Part shown: positions 27,369 through 36,445 of the stretch, in pieces | Numbering within the stretch: position 1 is the first letter of the stretch | How the letters are laid out: every line of letters starts with the position of its first letter | Assembly (NCBI RefSeq): GCF_003994465.1 | Contig: NZ_RZNX01000001.1 | Span: 1,124,915-1,188,914 of the forward strand | Direction: 5' to 3' | DNA: 64,000 nt | Source of the DNA: Paenibacillus zeisoli | GTDB lineage: Bacteria > Bacillota > Bacilli > Paenibacillales > Paenibacillaceae | The notes under the pieces: model-generated | Told to the model about the DNA's origin: nothing | What the model saw: the letters and a program-made list of their open reading frames with translations, nothing else | Database searches by the model: none | Position numbers and translations under genes: made by a program

Positions 27369-27728
27369 TTAGGCGTGTGACTCGGAAATTCCGGTCAGTG
27401 CCCCAAGCTTCGCCCCGCCAAGAAGATGATAATGAATGTGATAAACAGCCTGTCCGCTATCTGGACCACAGTTATTAATCAGACGATAACCACTCTCCGA
27501 AATCCCCAGCTTCTTCGCTGCATTCTGAGCTACCTTATGCATCTCACCAATCATCGCCAGATCCTCTGCAGCCACATCGTTCATGGTAGCAATATGCTTC
27601 TTCGGTATGATCAGAACATGGGTAGGCGCCGCAGGTTGGATATCATGAAATACCAGAAATTGGTCATCCTCATACACTTTGTTGGAAGGGATCTGGCCTG
27701 CGGCAATTTTACAAAACAAACAATCCAT
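27369..27728 (-). CDS. hit: HIT family protein
   Basis: A 119-residue histidine-triad protein beginning MDCLFCKIAAGQIPSNKVYE. The active-site triad is YHIHYHLLGG near the C-terminus, with HVLIIPKKHI in the middle. These enzymes hydrolyse nucleoside phosphoramidates. It lies about 140 bases upstream of rpsU on the same strand. Confidence 0.96.
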   Translation of the reverse strand: MDCLFCKIAAGQIPSNKVYEDDQFLVFHDIQPAAPTHVLIIPKKHIATMNDVAAEDLAMIGEMHKVAQNAAKKLGISESGYRLINNCGPDSGQAVYHIHYHLLGGAKLGALTGISESHA

Positions 27729-27820
27729 CGTAGTCGTAACCTCCTTTTCTTGATTTCGCCTTAGAAGCAGGACGAGACCGTCAGTTCCTCAACTACACTT
27801 ATCATACCGAAAATCAGCCC

Positions 27821-27869
27821 AAAAAAGAAGCACATGCTTCGCAGGCATCAATCCTGCGCTGCATGTGCC
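27821..27869 (-). terminator. Terminator after sbcC
   Basis: Stem GCACATGC/GCATGTGC enclosing CGCAGG/CCTGCG, followed on the minus strand by TTCTTTTTT. Confidence 0.9.
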
Positions 27870-27887
27870 TGTCATTCATAAGGCTGC

Positions 27888-30800
27888 TTACAAATTTTCT
27901 ATCATAATACGGGAACCTTGTCCCGCATTCTCTGCCGGATGAACCACCAGCTTACGCGGAAGCCGCGCTCTTAGCTCAGCAACATGGCTGATGACGCCTA
28001 CAGCAAGGTGGTCATGATGAAGCTGTTCCAGCGAAGTGATGACCGTATCCAGCAGCTCCGGATCCAGCGTACCAAAGCCTTCATCGAGGAAGAAGAACTG
28101 TAAAGGATATTGCCCTCTAAGCTGAATCTGAGCCGACAAGGCTAGGGCCAGGGCTAGAGAGGTCAGGAAGGTCTCCCCGCCGGACAATGTAGATACCGGT
28201 CTTTTGATTCCGCCATTGGCATCATCACATATTATGAACCCGCCTCCCGAATCCGTCTCCAGAGAGTAACGCTGCTTGGTCAAGTCTCTTAGCCGCTGTG
28301 AGGCGGCCTGGCTGACGTTCATGAGCTGTTCTTCAGCCACATATTCTACGAAGGCATTACCTCTTAAGCTGGACTGCAGCTTGCTCAGCAGATTAGCAGA
28401 ATGGTCAAGCTTGATCCGATCGGATTCAAGCTCTTTCCAGCGGATGTGACGCACCTCGATATCCTCAAGATCACGCTCGGCTCTTGCTTTGGATTGTACC
28501 GCCTTCTCATCCGCTTCCTTGCTCATAGCAAGTTTTGACTTGCAATCCTCCCATTCATCCTCTTGAAGCTGTCTGCCTCCTAGTTTGGATTCCAGCTCGC
28601 GCGTCTGAATCGTGAGATCACGCTCAAGGTCGCGGTGAACGGTTATCCGTTCTTCCAGTTTCTCTCTTGTCTCAGAGTCCAGCAGAGCCGCTTCAGTCTC
28701 TTCCTCCCGGGCAAAAGGACTTAGCTCCAATTGCTGCTCAAATCGGATTCGAAGCTGCTGCTCCTGCTCCAGAGCTGAGATTGAAGTCTGCTGCGCGGCG
28801 GCTCCTATCTTGGCGGTCTCCTGATTCGCTTGATCCGCTGTCATGTGCTGCTTCTGGAGGGCCGCAGCCTCTCTTCGCAGCAGATCAAGACGGTCCGCTG
28901 CATCCTGGAGCAGCTTGCCGACCGCTTCATCCCCCACTATAGCATGGAGGCGCTCCTCCTTCTCTTTCAACAGGTCACTTTTGCCGGCAAGCTGGGTCTG
29001 CCACTGCACCCGCTGCTTGTCCAGTTCAGACGCTTCCTGCGTCAATGTGCGAAGCAGGGTGGTCTTCTCTTCAATAAAGGGACCGCTGACCTCAAGTCTC
29101 TTCTTCACATCGTCAGACACGGCATCCTTCTCATGGATATCCCCGACCAGCCGATCTGTATCGGCCAGTGAATACTCGGGCAGTTCCTTGCTCCACCTAT
29201 CTTTAAGCTCCTTCTGTTCACGCGTGAACTCATCCAGCAGCTGAAGGGACTGGTCATATTGACTTTGAAGAGAGCTAAGCTCCGCATTTAGACCCGCAAT
29301 CCGGGGTTGAAGAGCAGCGTGGCTGCCAAGGACTCTTTTCACCTCTCGCTGAAGGTCTTCAAGGAACGCCTGAGCCGTCTGCATTTCCTTCCGAGCTTTA
29401 TTCAGATCTACTTGCCACTCGCCATACGTCTTCGATGCATCGGACTCGTAATTCGGATCCAATGCCTGCAGCGAGGCAGCAGCCTGAAGCAGAGGATCAG
29501 CCTCAGCAGATGTAGCCGCTGGACTCAGGGATTCCATTAGTGCCTGGCAGGTGCCAAGCCCACTGGAGAGACTGTATTTCATGTCCCGAAGTGAAGGCAG
29601 ACCAGCTGCAATCTGTTCCATTTCAGCTTCAAGCTGTTTAGCTTCTTCCAAGATGTGTACAGCCGGGGCAGGATGGTGATCCGAACCGCAGACAGGGCAC
29701 GTTTCGCCGTCAATCAATTGCTCTGCAAGTCGCGCAGACCATAAATGCAATTCCTGTGATTTCACGGCGAGACGAAGGGTATTCTCCCGCTGTTCCAGAC
29801 CGTTAAGCATATGCTGGCTGTCCTGCATCAGACTAATAAATGTCTCTATTAATCCTGCAGCCTGCACGGCAGCCTGATGGCGATTTCCGATTTCTACGGT
29901 TTCAAGCTGCTGGGCTTCATCCAGTGCTTTCCGGGCTTTAACCAGACGCTCCTTAAGCTCAGTGGAGTTGTTGTCTGCTTTGGTTCTCCGGTCCATAAGC
30001 TGTGTGAACCGCTCCTTAAGCGATGCAGCCGCCTGTACTTTGCGTCTTAGGACAGCAGGGACCTCCACTTCCTTAAGCCGCTGCTCCAGCTCTTGACGAC
30101 GCTGAACCGCTTTAGCAAGAAGCTGCTCTTCCTTCGCAATCTGTTCCGTATGAACTTGAAGAGAGCGGACAGCCTCTTGGAGCCTGGATTCCAGTTCAGC
30201 TGATTCCAGCTTCACCGCATCCCGCTCAGTCTGAAGCTGTTTTGCCTGTTCAAGCTGATCGAGCCGGACAAGCAGACCTGGCTCTTCAGACACCAGCGCT
30301 TGGCGGGCAGATTCAGCCGCTACAGCAGCCTGTGCTGCCGCAGCTTCCGCCTCGGCAGCGGCCGCCATCGCCTGCTGCGCGGTCACTTGGCGCTCCGCAG
30401 CCAGACGCCTCGCGTCATGCCACGCGCCGAGCGCCGGACGCAGCTGCTCGGCTGCAGCGGCTAGCGCAAGCCGCGCCTCCAGCTGCGCGATCTCGCCGCT
30501 CTGCTCCTGCAGCTGCAGGAGCGACTGCTTGCGCTGATGCAGCTCGGCGCCAAGCTCGCGCAGCTTGGAGAGCTGCTCGTACAGGCGCTCGGCTTCCAGC
30601 AGCTCACGCCGGCGCAGCTCCGCTTCCGCAGCAGCCGCCTTCAGGCGCCCGGCGGCTTCCTGCAGGGCTTCCTCTGAAGCCAGACCCAGCCCCTGCTGCT
30701 CTGCAGCAAGCTCTTTAAGCCGGCTGTCAGTCTCTTTGACCTTACGGCTGAGCTTCATCCCCAGGTGATCGCCGTACTTCTCCAAATGGAACAAGCGCTG

Positions 30801-31313
30801 AAGCATCTGCCGGCGTTCACTGCCTTTTAGAGATAGGAACTCCGCGAATTTCCCTTGCGGGAGCACTACGGCCCGGGTGAAGTCATCCATCTTAAGTCCG
30901 ATCTTCTCCTCTACACAGCGGGTGACCTCGGCCAGCTTGTCAGCGTGAACCTGATCCCCTTCCGGCAGAACCTGAATAAAACGGCTAATCGTATTGCTGA
31001 CGGAGACATCCCCTGTTCGCTTGAACCTGCGCTCTACCCGGTAACATTCCGCCCCTTCAGCAGACATCAGCTCAAAGGTAAATGCAACAAAGAGGCTGTC
31101 TTCCGAGTGATTCATGATGCCCTGCGTACCATTTACTGCGCGCTCCACTTTGCCGTATAAAGCAAGTGTAATGGCATCGAGTAGAGTGGATTTACCGCTG
31201 CCGGTAGGACCGAAGATGCCGAACAACCCGGTCTCGCACAGCTTTGTGAAATCTACCTCCTGAGGCTCACGGTAGCTTTGCAGACCTGAGAGTTTAAGAG
31301 AAATTGGCTTCAT
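27888..31313 (-). CDS. sbcC: Exonuclease subunit SbcC (SMC-like ATPase)
   Basis: A 1141-residue Rad50-type ATPase. Walker A is GPTGSGKSTLLDAITLALYG near residue 38; two long coiled coils (about 190-520 and 560-900) flank the zinc hook CPVCG near residue 540; the signature is TLSGGETFLTSLALAL and Walker B is QFFFLDEGFGTLD near the C-terminus. With SbcD it cuts hairpins and protein-blocked DNA ends. The first coiled coil around 195-340 is extremely Ala/Glu/Gln-rich and GC-rich. Its ATG overlaps the sbcD stop by four bases. Confidence 0.96.
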   Translation of the reverse strand: MKPISLKLSGLQSYREPQEVDFTKLCETGLFGIFGPTGSGKSTLLDAITLALYGKVERAVNGTQGIMNHSEDSLFVAFTFELMSAEGAECYRVERRFKRTGDVSVSNTISRFIQVLPEGDQVHADKLAEVTRCVEEKIGLKMDDFTRAVVLPQGKFAEFLSLKGSERRQMLQRLFHLEKYGDHLGMKLSRKVKETDSRLKELAAEQQGLGLASEEALQEAAGRLKAAAAEAELRRRELLEAERLYEQLSKLRELGAELHQRKQSLLQLQEQSGEIAQLEARLALAAAAEQLRPALGAWHDARRLAAERQVTAQQAMAAAAEAEAAAAQAAVAAESARQALVSEEPGLLVRLDQLEQAKQLQTERDAVKLESAELESRLQEAVRSLQVHTEQIAKEEQLLAKAVQRRQELEQRLKEVEVPAVLRRKVQAAASLKERFTQLMDRRTKADNNSTELKERLVKARKALDEAQQLETVEIGNRHQAAVQAAGLIETFISLMQDSQHMLNGLEQRENTLRLAVKSQELHLWSARLAEQLIDGETCPVCGSDHHPAPAVHILEEAKQLEAEMEQIAAGLPSLRDMKYSLSSGLGTCQALMESLSPAATSAEADPLLQAAASLQALDPNYESDASKTYGEWQVDLNKARKEMQTAQAFLEDLQREVKRVLGSHAALQPRIAGLNAELSSLQSQYDQSLQLLDEFTREQKELKDRWSKELPEYSLADTDRLVGDIHEKDAVSDDVKKRLEVSGPFIEEKTTLLRTLTQEASELDKQRVQWQTQLAGKSDLLKEKEERLHAIVGDEAVGKLLQDAADRLDLLRREAAALQKQHMTADQANQETAKIGAAAQQTSISALEQEQQLRIRFEQQLELSPFAREEETEAALLDSETREKLEERITVHRDLERDLTIQTRELESKLGGRQLQEDEWEDCKSKLAMSKEADEKAVQSKARAERDLEDIEVRHIRWKELESDRIKLDHSANLLSKLQSSLRGNAFVEYVAEEQLMNVSQAASQRLRDLTKQRYSLETDSGGGFIICDDANGGIKRPVSTLSGGETFLTSLALALALSAQIQLRGQYPLQFFFLDEGFGTLDPELLDTVITSLEQLHHDHLAVGVISHVAELRARLPRKLVVHPAENAGQGSRIMIENL

Positions 31314-32494
31314 GATGCGTCTCCCTCCAAGCCAGCAGGGTGTTCATCCTCAGCAACAAGCTGCATAAACAGCTCCACCAGCTCCTCCTCCGGCTCAGCT
31401 CCGCCGCTTTGGCGCTGGTAGAATTTGCGGAACAGCTCATGAACCGGCATTTGTGAGCGCCCAGCGGCCGTCTGTTCAATCTCCCGGCCTGGATACACCG
31501 GTCTGATATGAATAATTCCTTCGCGTGATTTACGAAGTAACTGGATATCCCCAAGTGACATCGCCTCCGTGAGGCGAATCTCCAAATCTATGAATGCATC
31601 CGCATCACGCCCGTCATCCAACCAGCGGTGAACCTCTTCAAGTCCGCCCGTACAGGTCCAGCGAACCAGCGGCCTTCCACTCCGCAGGTAGATTTCTTCA
31701 GTTACCGGTGTCCCCCCAGGTACAACGTCTATGAGCATCACCGACTTGGCTTGTCCAGCTTCAGAGAAGCTGTAGGCGAGCGGTGAACCGCTGTACCGGA
31801 TCAAGCCGTTCCCTTTAACGGATTGGGCACGGTGGAGATGCCCTAGTGCCGTATACTGGGCTCCTATATCCAGTGCGGCAGGATCTACGGTATAGGCGCC
31901 GCCAATCTGAATCGGACGTTCGGAATCACATTCCACGCCTCCCAAGACATAGATATGGCTCATCGCCAGATTCACTGTGTTCTTGCTGAAGGATTGCCCC
32001 AGAAGGCGCATTAAATGTCCAACCCGTTCACTATAAGCCAATCTCAGTTCTCCTTCATCCACCTGACCGGCAAGGAGCTCGCCGAGTCTTGCTTCAGATG
32101 GATAAGGCAGTGCTGCAATGACTGCTGACTCTCCAGTTCGGGCTGCATTCAGCCGAATGGGCTCTGACGAAGGAAGTCCTACCAGCGTAATCCCGCTGCG
32201 GGTAACCAGCGGCGTCACGGAGGCTACCCGCTCAGGCTGGTCATGGTTGCCTGCAATGGCAACCATTTGTCTGCCATCCTCGGTTAACCTCGCCGCTGCA
32301 TCATAGAACATCATTTCCGCAGCCGCTGGGGGATTGACGCTATCATAGACATCTCCCGCCATCATAATCAGGTCGGCCTTGGTATCCTTGGCAAGCTGCA
32401 CCAGCTCATCCAGGAACTTTTCCTGCTCACTTAGCCGGCTGCGCCCTTCAAGCGTTCTTCCAAGATGCCAGTCTCCAGTATGCAGAATTCGCAT
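31310..32494 (-). CDS. sbcD: Exonuclease subunit SbcD (metallophosphoesterase)
   Basis: A 394-residue Mre11-like nuclease from ATG 32494 (MRILHTGDWHLGRTLEGRS), behind GGAGGG; a longer frame to 32527 is not needed. Metal-binding motifs run in order: GDWHLG, MMAGDVYDS, AGNHDQPER, AMSHIYVLGG and ALGHLHRAQ. It supplies the nuclease sites of SbcCD. It begins 45 bases after addA. Confidence 0.96.
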   Translation of the reverse strand: MRILHTGDWHLGRTLEGRSRLSEQEKFLDELVQLAKDTKADLIMMAGDVYDSVNPPAAAEMMFYDAAARLTEDGRQMVAIAGNHDQPERVASVTPLVTRSGITLVGLPSSEPIRLNAARTGESAVIAALPYPSEARLGELLAGQVDEGELRLAYSERVGHLMRLLGQSFSKNTVNLAMSHIYVLGGVECDSERPIQIGGAYTVDPAALDIGAQYTALGHLHRAQSVKGNGLIRYSGSPLAYSFSEAGQAKSVMLIDVVPGGTPVTEEIYLRSGRPLVRWTCTGGLEEVHRWLDDGRDADAFIDLEIRLTEAMSLGDIQLLRKSREGIIHIRPVYPGREIEQTAAGRSQMPVHELFRKFYQRQSGGAEPEEELVELFMQLVAEDEHPAGLEGDAS

Positions 32495-32539
32495 ATTCTT
32501 CCCTCCTCTTCTCCGGCAAGGATTCATTCCTGCCCGTAT

Positions 32540-35500
32540 TTATAATTTCACGGCCTCCCCCTGATCAAAGAAATACAACCATTTCTCATGAATAGGAACA
32601 CCTGTAATCTCCTCTAAGGCTCTTGCATAAAGCTCCAGCTGGTATCTATATTTCTCAGCAAGGGCGGTAAGTCCGCCCTGATGCTCCAGCACACGGTCAC
32701 TCTTATAATCAAGTAAAATCCACTTCCCGTCGACACAGAACAAGCAATCGACAATCCCTTGGACGAGCACGGTTTCTTGAGTCAGTCCCTGCCCTATTTG
32801 AAGCTTGAGTGTTTCGTTACCAAGAACATCCTGCCCATCTCCCGTCAGCATGGGATAAGCTTCCGAAGCCGGTACTCCGTAACTGAATGCAAGCTCTCGC
32901 TTGATCCATTCCGCTTCGCGTAGACTGAGTCCAAGCGGACTCTTCAGGAATTGGATAATCCGCTCCCGCTCCAGCTCTTCCGCCTGATCGGCAGCCATAA
33001 TCTGCTGCTGAATAAGCCAGCGGATCGTCTCTTCAACTGCAAGTTCCGCATTCTCAGCATCAAAAGAAACATGTTGCATGACCGTATGATAAGCAGTTCC
33101 CCGCTCTGTTGGTGTCATTCTGCGCTGCTCCATGAATTTCGGTCTTCGAAGATGAAGCTTGAAGGTAGACGGATCAGCTGGCTGACTAGCCTCCTCCTGC
33201 ATGGCCTGACCTTCCAGGATATTAACTGGAGGATCATCCTGCATTGCAAGCAAGGCCTTCATCTCGGTTACAGTCGTCTTGGCAGAAATCTGACTGGCCG
33301 CTTCAAATGGATACGACCAACCCAGCCTGGAAGCAACAGCGCTGGATAGGTTCGGGTCAACCTCTTTCTTGACTAGAACAGGACGCCCGGATATTAGCGC
33401 CTGCAGTGCTGCTCTTTCTTCTGCATCGCTAGTCTCTCCCGCTTTCTCAGACGCTGCCGCTGCTTGTCTCTGCATAGTTTGGGATGAGAGGACTCCGATT
33501 CGCCAATTCAGGGATGGTGCAGGGAGCCTTGCACCCGTATCTTCACCAACGTCTGCAAGCTCTCTCAGTACAGAGGCTGCCGGGTGCCGGATCAATGCAG
33601 GACCGATCCAGTCCAGATAGCTTCGGCCCCGGGCGAGCATGTAGTCTGGAAGCATTTCATCTCCATTCTGGAGCGCCTGACTCCAGACTGCTGCTGCCTT
33701 GGGCAGATCCTTAACAGCAGACACCAGCACTAGCTTATCTTTTGGACGAGTAAGAGCGACATAGAGTACCCTCATTTCTTCAGCCAGCAGTTCCATGTTC
33801 GCACGTCTGCGAATGGCCAGGTTAGGAAGTGTTGGATAACTTACCCGTGTATCCGCATCAACGAATTTCGGACCGAACCCCAGCTCCTTATGCATCAGGA
33901 AAGGAGCATTCATGTCCTGTCTATTGAACATCTTGGATAGACCTGCAACGAACACGACAGGGAATTCAAGTCCTTTACTCTTATGAATCGTCATGATTCG
34001 AATACCTTCATTCTGGTCGCTGCCCGTACCTGGAGCACCGAAATCGCCGCCATTTTCTTTCAGCCTGAAGACAAAACGTAGAAAGCGGAACAACCCACGG
34101 GAAGAGGTGGACTGCTCATAATTCCGCGCTCTATCATAGAGCGCTCTTAAGTTGGCCTGACGCTGCGCTCCGCCTGGCAGACCTCCAACCCAGTCCAGAT
34201 ATCCTGTCTCTCTGTAAATGTTCCAGATCAGCTTTCCAAGCTCGCCCTGTCTGGCTTCAGTTCTCCAGCCTTCAAGCTGGACAAGGAATCTGCCAAGCTT
34301 GCGGGACAGCTCATCGCTGGACGATTCGTCCGCAGCGGTCGCCTGAACCGCCTCGTAGAAGCCTCCATTTGGGGCTGCTAATCGGATTCCAGCCAGTTCC
34401 TCCTCCGTCAATCCGTAGATCGGAGATCTAAGAACAGAGGCCAGCGGGATATCCTGCTGGGGATTATCAATAACCTGAAGCAGGGACAGCATAATCTCCA
34501 CTTCGGATGCCTGAAAGTAGCCTTGGCTAAGTTCACCATAAGCCGGTATGCCTTCAAGCCGCAGCTCCTGAATCATGGCCGGGGCCCAGGAGAGCGTTGA
34601 CCTTAACAGGATCACCATATCCCTGTACTGAACGGGACGGTGATCTTGTAACGTCTTGTCAAAGATATACAGCGGCTTGCCGTTCTCCCCCATCATTTCA
34701 TGAATGCGCGCCGCAATCAGGCGGGCTTCCAGCCTAACCGCTTCCAGCTCGGCTGCGTCTTCCGCATTTCCTTCATCTTCCGGATTCAGTTCCGCTGCGC
34801 TCTCTTCTGACGACGTGTCCGTCTTACTTCGGTCAACTAGCAGCAGCTCGGGAAGATAACCGGAGCTATCCGGGGAGTCCTCCGGAAATCCCTCCCCATA
34901 GACAAGCTCTGCACGGGTGTCATAGGCTATTTCCGCCACACCTTCATTCATCATCTGTCTGAATAAATAATTGACCGCGCCAACGACCTCTCTCCGGCTC
35001 CGGAAATTGCGTGCCAGATCAATTCGGAGTCCCTCTCCCGAGAAATCCGGGCCGTAAATTCGGTATTTGTCCAGGAATAATCCGGGCTCCGCCAGTCTAA
35101 AGCGGTAAATACTCTGCTTCACGTCACCGACCATGAACCTGTTGCCGGGGGTCGCTGTAGAAATCAAACGTACAATGTTCTCTTGAACCGTGTTCGTATC
35201 CTGATATTCATCCAGCAGAACCTCCTCGTACTGCATTTGATATTCAAGAGCGGCATCGGATGGGATAATATTCTCCGGGGTTGAATCCGGGTGTCTCAGG
35301 ATTTGCAGACAGTAATGCTCAAGGTCCGAGAAGTCCAGCCATCCTTTGGCCTGCTTCTCCTCCTGATACCTTCGAGCAAATGAGATGATTAACTCTGCCA
35401 GCTCATTCATAAGTGGAGCAGCCTTGTGCAGCTCAGCCACAAAGTCCTCGGCCGGTCGTCCGAACAGCTGACCGCGCAGCTCCGTGATCGTCTTCTTGGC

Positions 35501-36445
35501 CTCTTCACGCAGGCCTTTTACACGCTCCTGCAGAATGGGGTCCGTCTGGTCCTTCTTGCAGGGCTTCAGCTTACCGAAGCCTGAATACTGGAACACATGA
35601 TATAAATTCTCCCATGGCTGATAAGAAGCTGCTTCAAGAAGTCCCTCAACCACTTCGAGATCCTCATCCAGAGAAGCAGCATAAGGAGCAGGGCCGCCGG
35701 GAGATAACGCGATCTCCTTCGCCTGCTTGAGCAAATCCCGCACCCCGTTCAAAGTCAGCACGGTATCTGCAAGGATCGATTTCACCCATGGGCTTTCAGA
35801 CATCTGATTCATATCGGCCATTTCGAACAGCGCAGCCGTAGAGCGAAGCCAGTGGTCCGGCCAAGAATGGCTTCGGGAGAAGTCATATAACCGCTGGACC
35901 AGCAGGAACATCGCATCATCACTGCGTTCTCCGCTGAACCAATCCACCAAAGAAAGGAAGGCTCCTCCCTCGGCTTCTGTTCCATACTTCTCTTCGAACA
36001 GCTCCTCCAGCACTTCCTGACGGAGCAGCTTCACATCGCTCTCCGAAGCAATTCTGAAGCCGGGATCAAGTGGAATTAAGGTGTAGTACCGCTGTATAAC
36101 TTCCAGACAAAATGAGTGCAGCGTTGTAATCGATGCACGTCCAAGCATAGCCAGTTGACGGCTTAAATGCTCATTTGACGGGTCCTCTTCTAGCAGAGCT
36201 TCAAGTGCCGAGCGAATACGTTCCCGCATCTCAGAAGCTGCGGCTTTGGTGAATGTCGCCACCAGGAGACGGTCCACACTAAGCGGCGCCTCCACATTGG
36301 ATATTTTGCGAATAATCCGCTCTACCAGCACTGCAGTCTTGCCTGATCCCGCTGCAGCGGCAATCAGCATATTACCTCCGGACTGGGAAATGGCGTTCCA
36401 CTGATCATCACTCCATTTACTTCCTGGCGGTTTGGGCATGCTCAT
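32540..36445 (-). CDS. addA: Helicase-exonuclease AddAB subunit AddA
   Basis: A 1301-residue UvrD-like helicase-nuclease. Walker A is IAAAAGSGKTAVLVERII near residue 31, Walker B VLLDEYQDTNTVQ near 410, helicase motif IRMTIHKSKGLEFPVVFVAG near 830, and the C-terminal RecB-type nuclease has KWILLDYKSDRV near 1240. AddAB resects double-strand breaks and loads RecA after Chi recognition. It is longer than the 1232-residue B. subtilis protein; the extra length includes an acidic insert near 540-570 (TDTSSEESAAELNPEDEGNA). ATGA overlap with addB. Confidence 0.96.
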   Translation of the reverse strand: MSMPKPPGSKWSDDQWNAISQSGGNMLIAAAAGSGKTAVLVERIIRKISNVEAPLSVDRLLVATFTKAAASEMRERIRSALEALLEEDPSNEHLSRQLAMLGRASITTLHSFCLEVIQRYYTLIPLDPGFRIASESDVKLLRQEVLEELFEEKYGTEAEGGAFLSLVDWFSGERSDDAMFLLVQRLYDFSRSHSWPDHWLRSTAALFEMADMNQMSESPWVKSILADTVLTLNGVRDLLKQAKEIALSPGGPAPYAASLDEDLEVVEGLLEAASYQPWENLYHVFQYSGFGKLKPCKKDQTDPILQERVKGLREEAKKTITELRGQLFGRPAEDFVAELHKAAPLMNELAELIISFARRYQEEKQAKGWLDFSDLEHYCLQILRHPDSTPENIIPSDAALEYQMQYEEVLLDEYQDTNTVQENIVRLISTATPGNRFMVGDVKQSIYRFRLAEPGLFLDKYRIYGPDFSGEGLRIDLARNFRSRREVVGAVNYLFRQMMNEGVAEIAYDTRAELVYGEGFPEDSPDSSGYLPELLLVDRSKTDTSSEESAAELNPEDEGNAEDAAELEAVRLEARLIAARIHEMMGENGKPLYIFDKTLQDHRPVQYRDMVILLRSTLSWAPAMIQELRLEGIPAYGELSQGYFQASEVEIMLSLLQVIDNPQQDIPLASVLRSPIYGLTEEELAGIRLAAPNGGFYEAVQATAADESSSDELSRKLGRFLVQLEGWRTEARQGELGKLIWNIYRETGYLDWVGGLPGGAQRQANLRALYDRARNYEQSTSSRGLFRFLRFVFRLKENGGDFGAPGTGSDQNEGIRIMTIHKSKGLEFPVVFVAGLSKMFNRQDMNAPFLMHKELGFGPKFVDADTRVSYPTLPNLAIRRRANMELLAEEMRVLYVALTRPKDKLVLVSAVKDLPKAAAVWSQALQNGDEMLPDYMLARGRSYLDWIGPALIRHPAASVLRELADVGEDTGARLPAPSLNWRIGVLSSQTMQRQAAAASEKAGETSDAEERAALQALISGRPVLVKKEVDPNLSSAVASRLGWSYPFEAASQISAKTTVTEMKALLAMQDDPPVNILEGQAMQEEASQPADPSTFKLHLRRPKFMEQRRMTPTERGTAYHTVMQHVSFDAENAELAVEETIRWLIQQQIMAADQAEELERERIIQFLKSPLGLSLREAEWIKRELAFSYGVPASEAYPMLTGDGQDVLGNETLKLQIGQGLTQETVLVQGIVDCLFCVDGKWILLDYKSDRVLEHQGGLTALAEKYRYQLELYARALEEITGVPIHEKWLYFFDQGEAVKL

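Noticed and set aside
30242..30718. Plus-strand Pro/Ala/Arg-rich frame of 158 codons
   Set aside because: It lies opposite the GC-rich coiled-coil segment of sbcC and reflects its composition.
32118..32306. Antisense frames in sbcD, addA and addB
   Set aside because: Short, without ribosome sites, and fully inside conserved genes.
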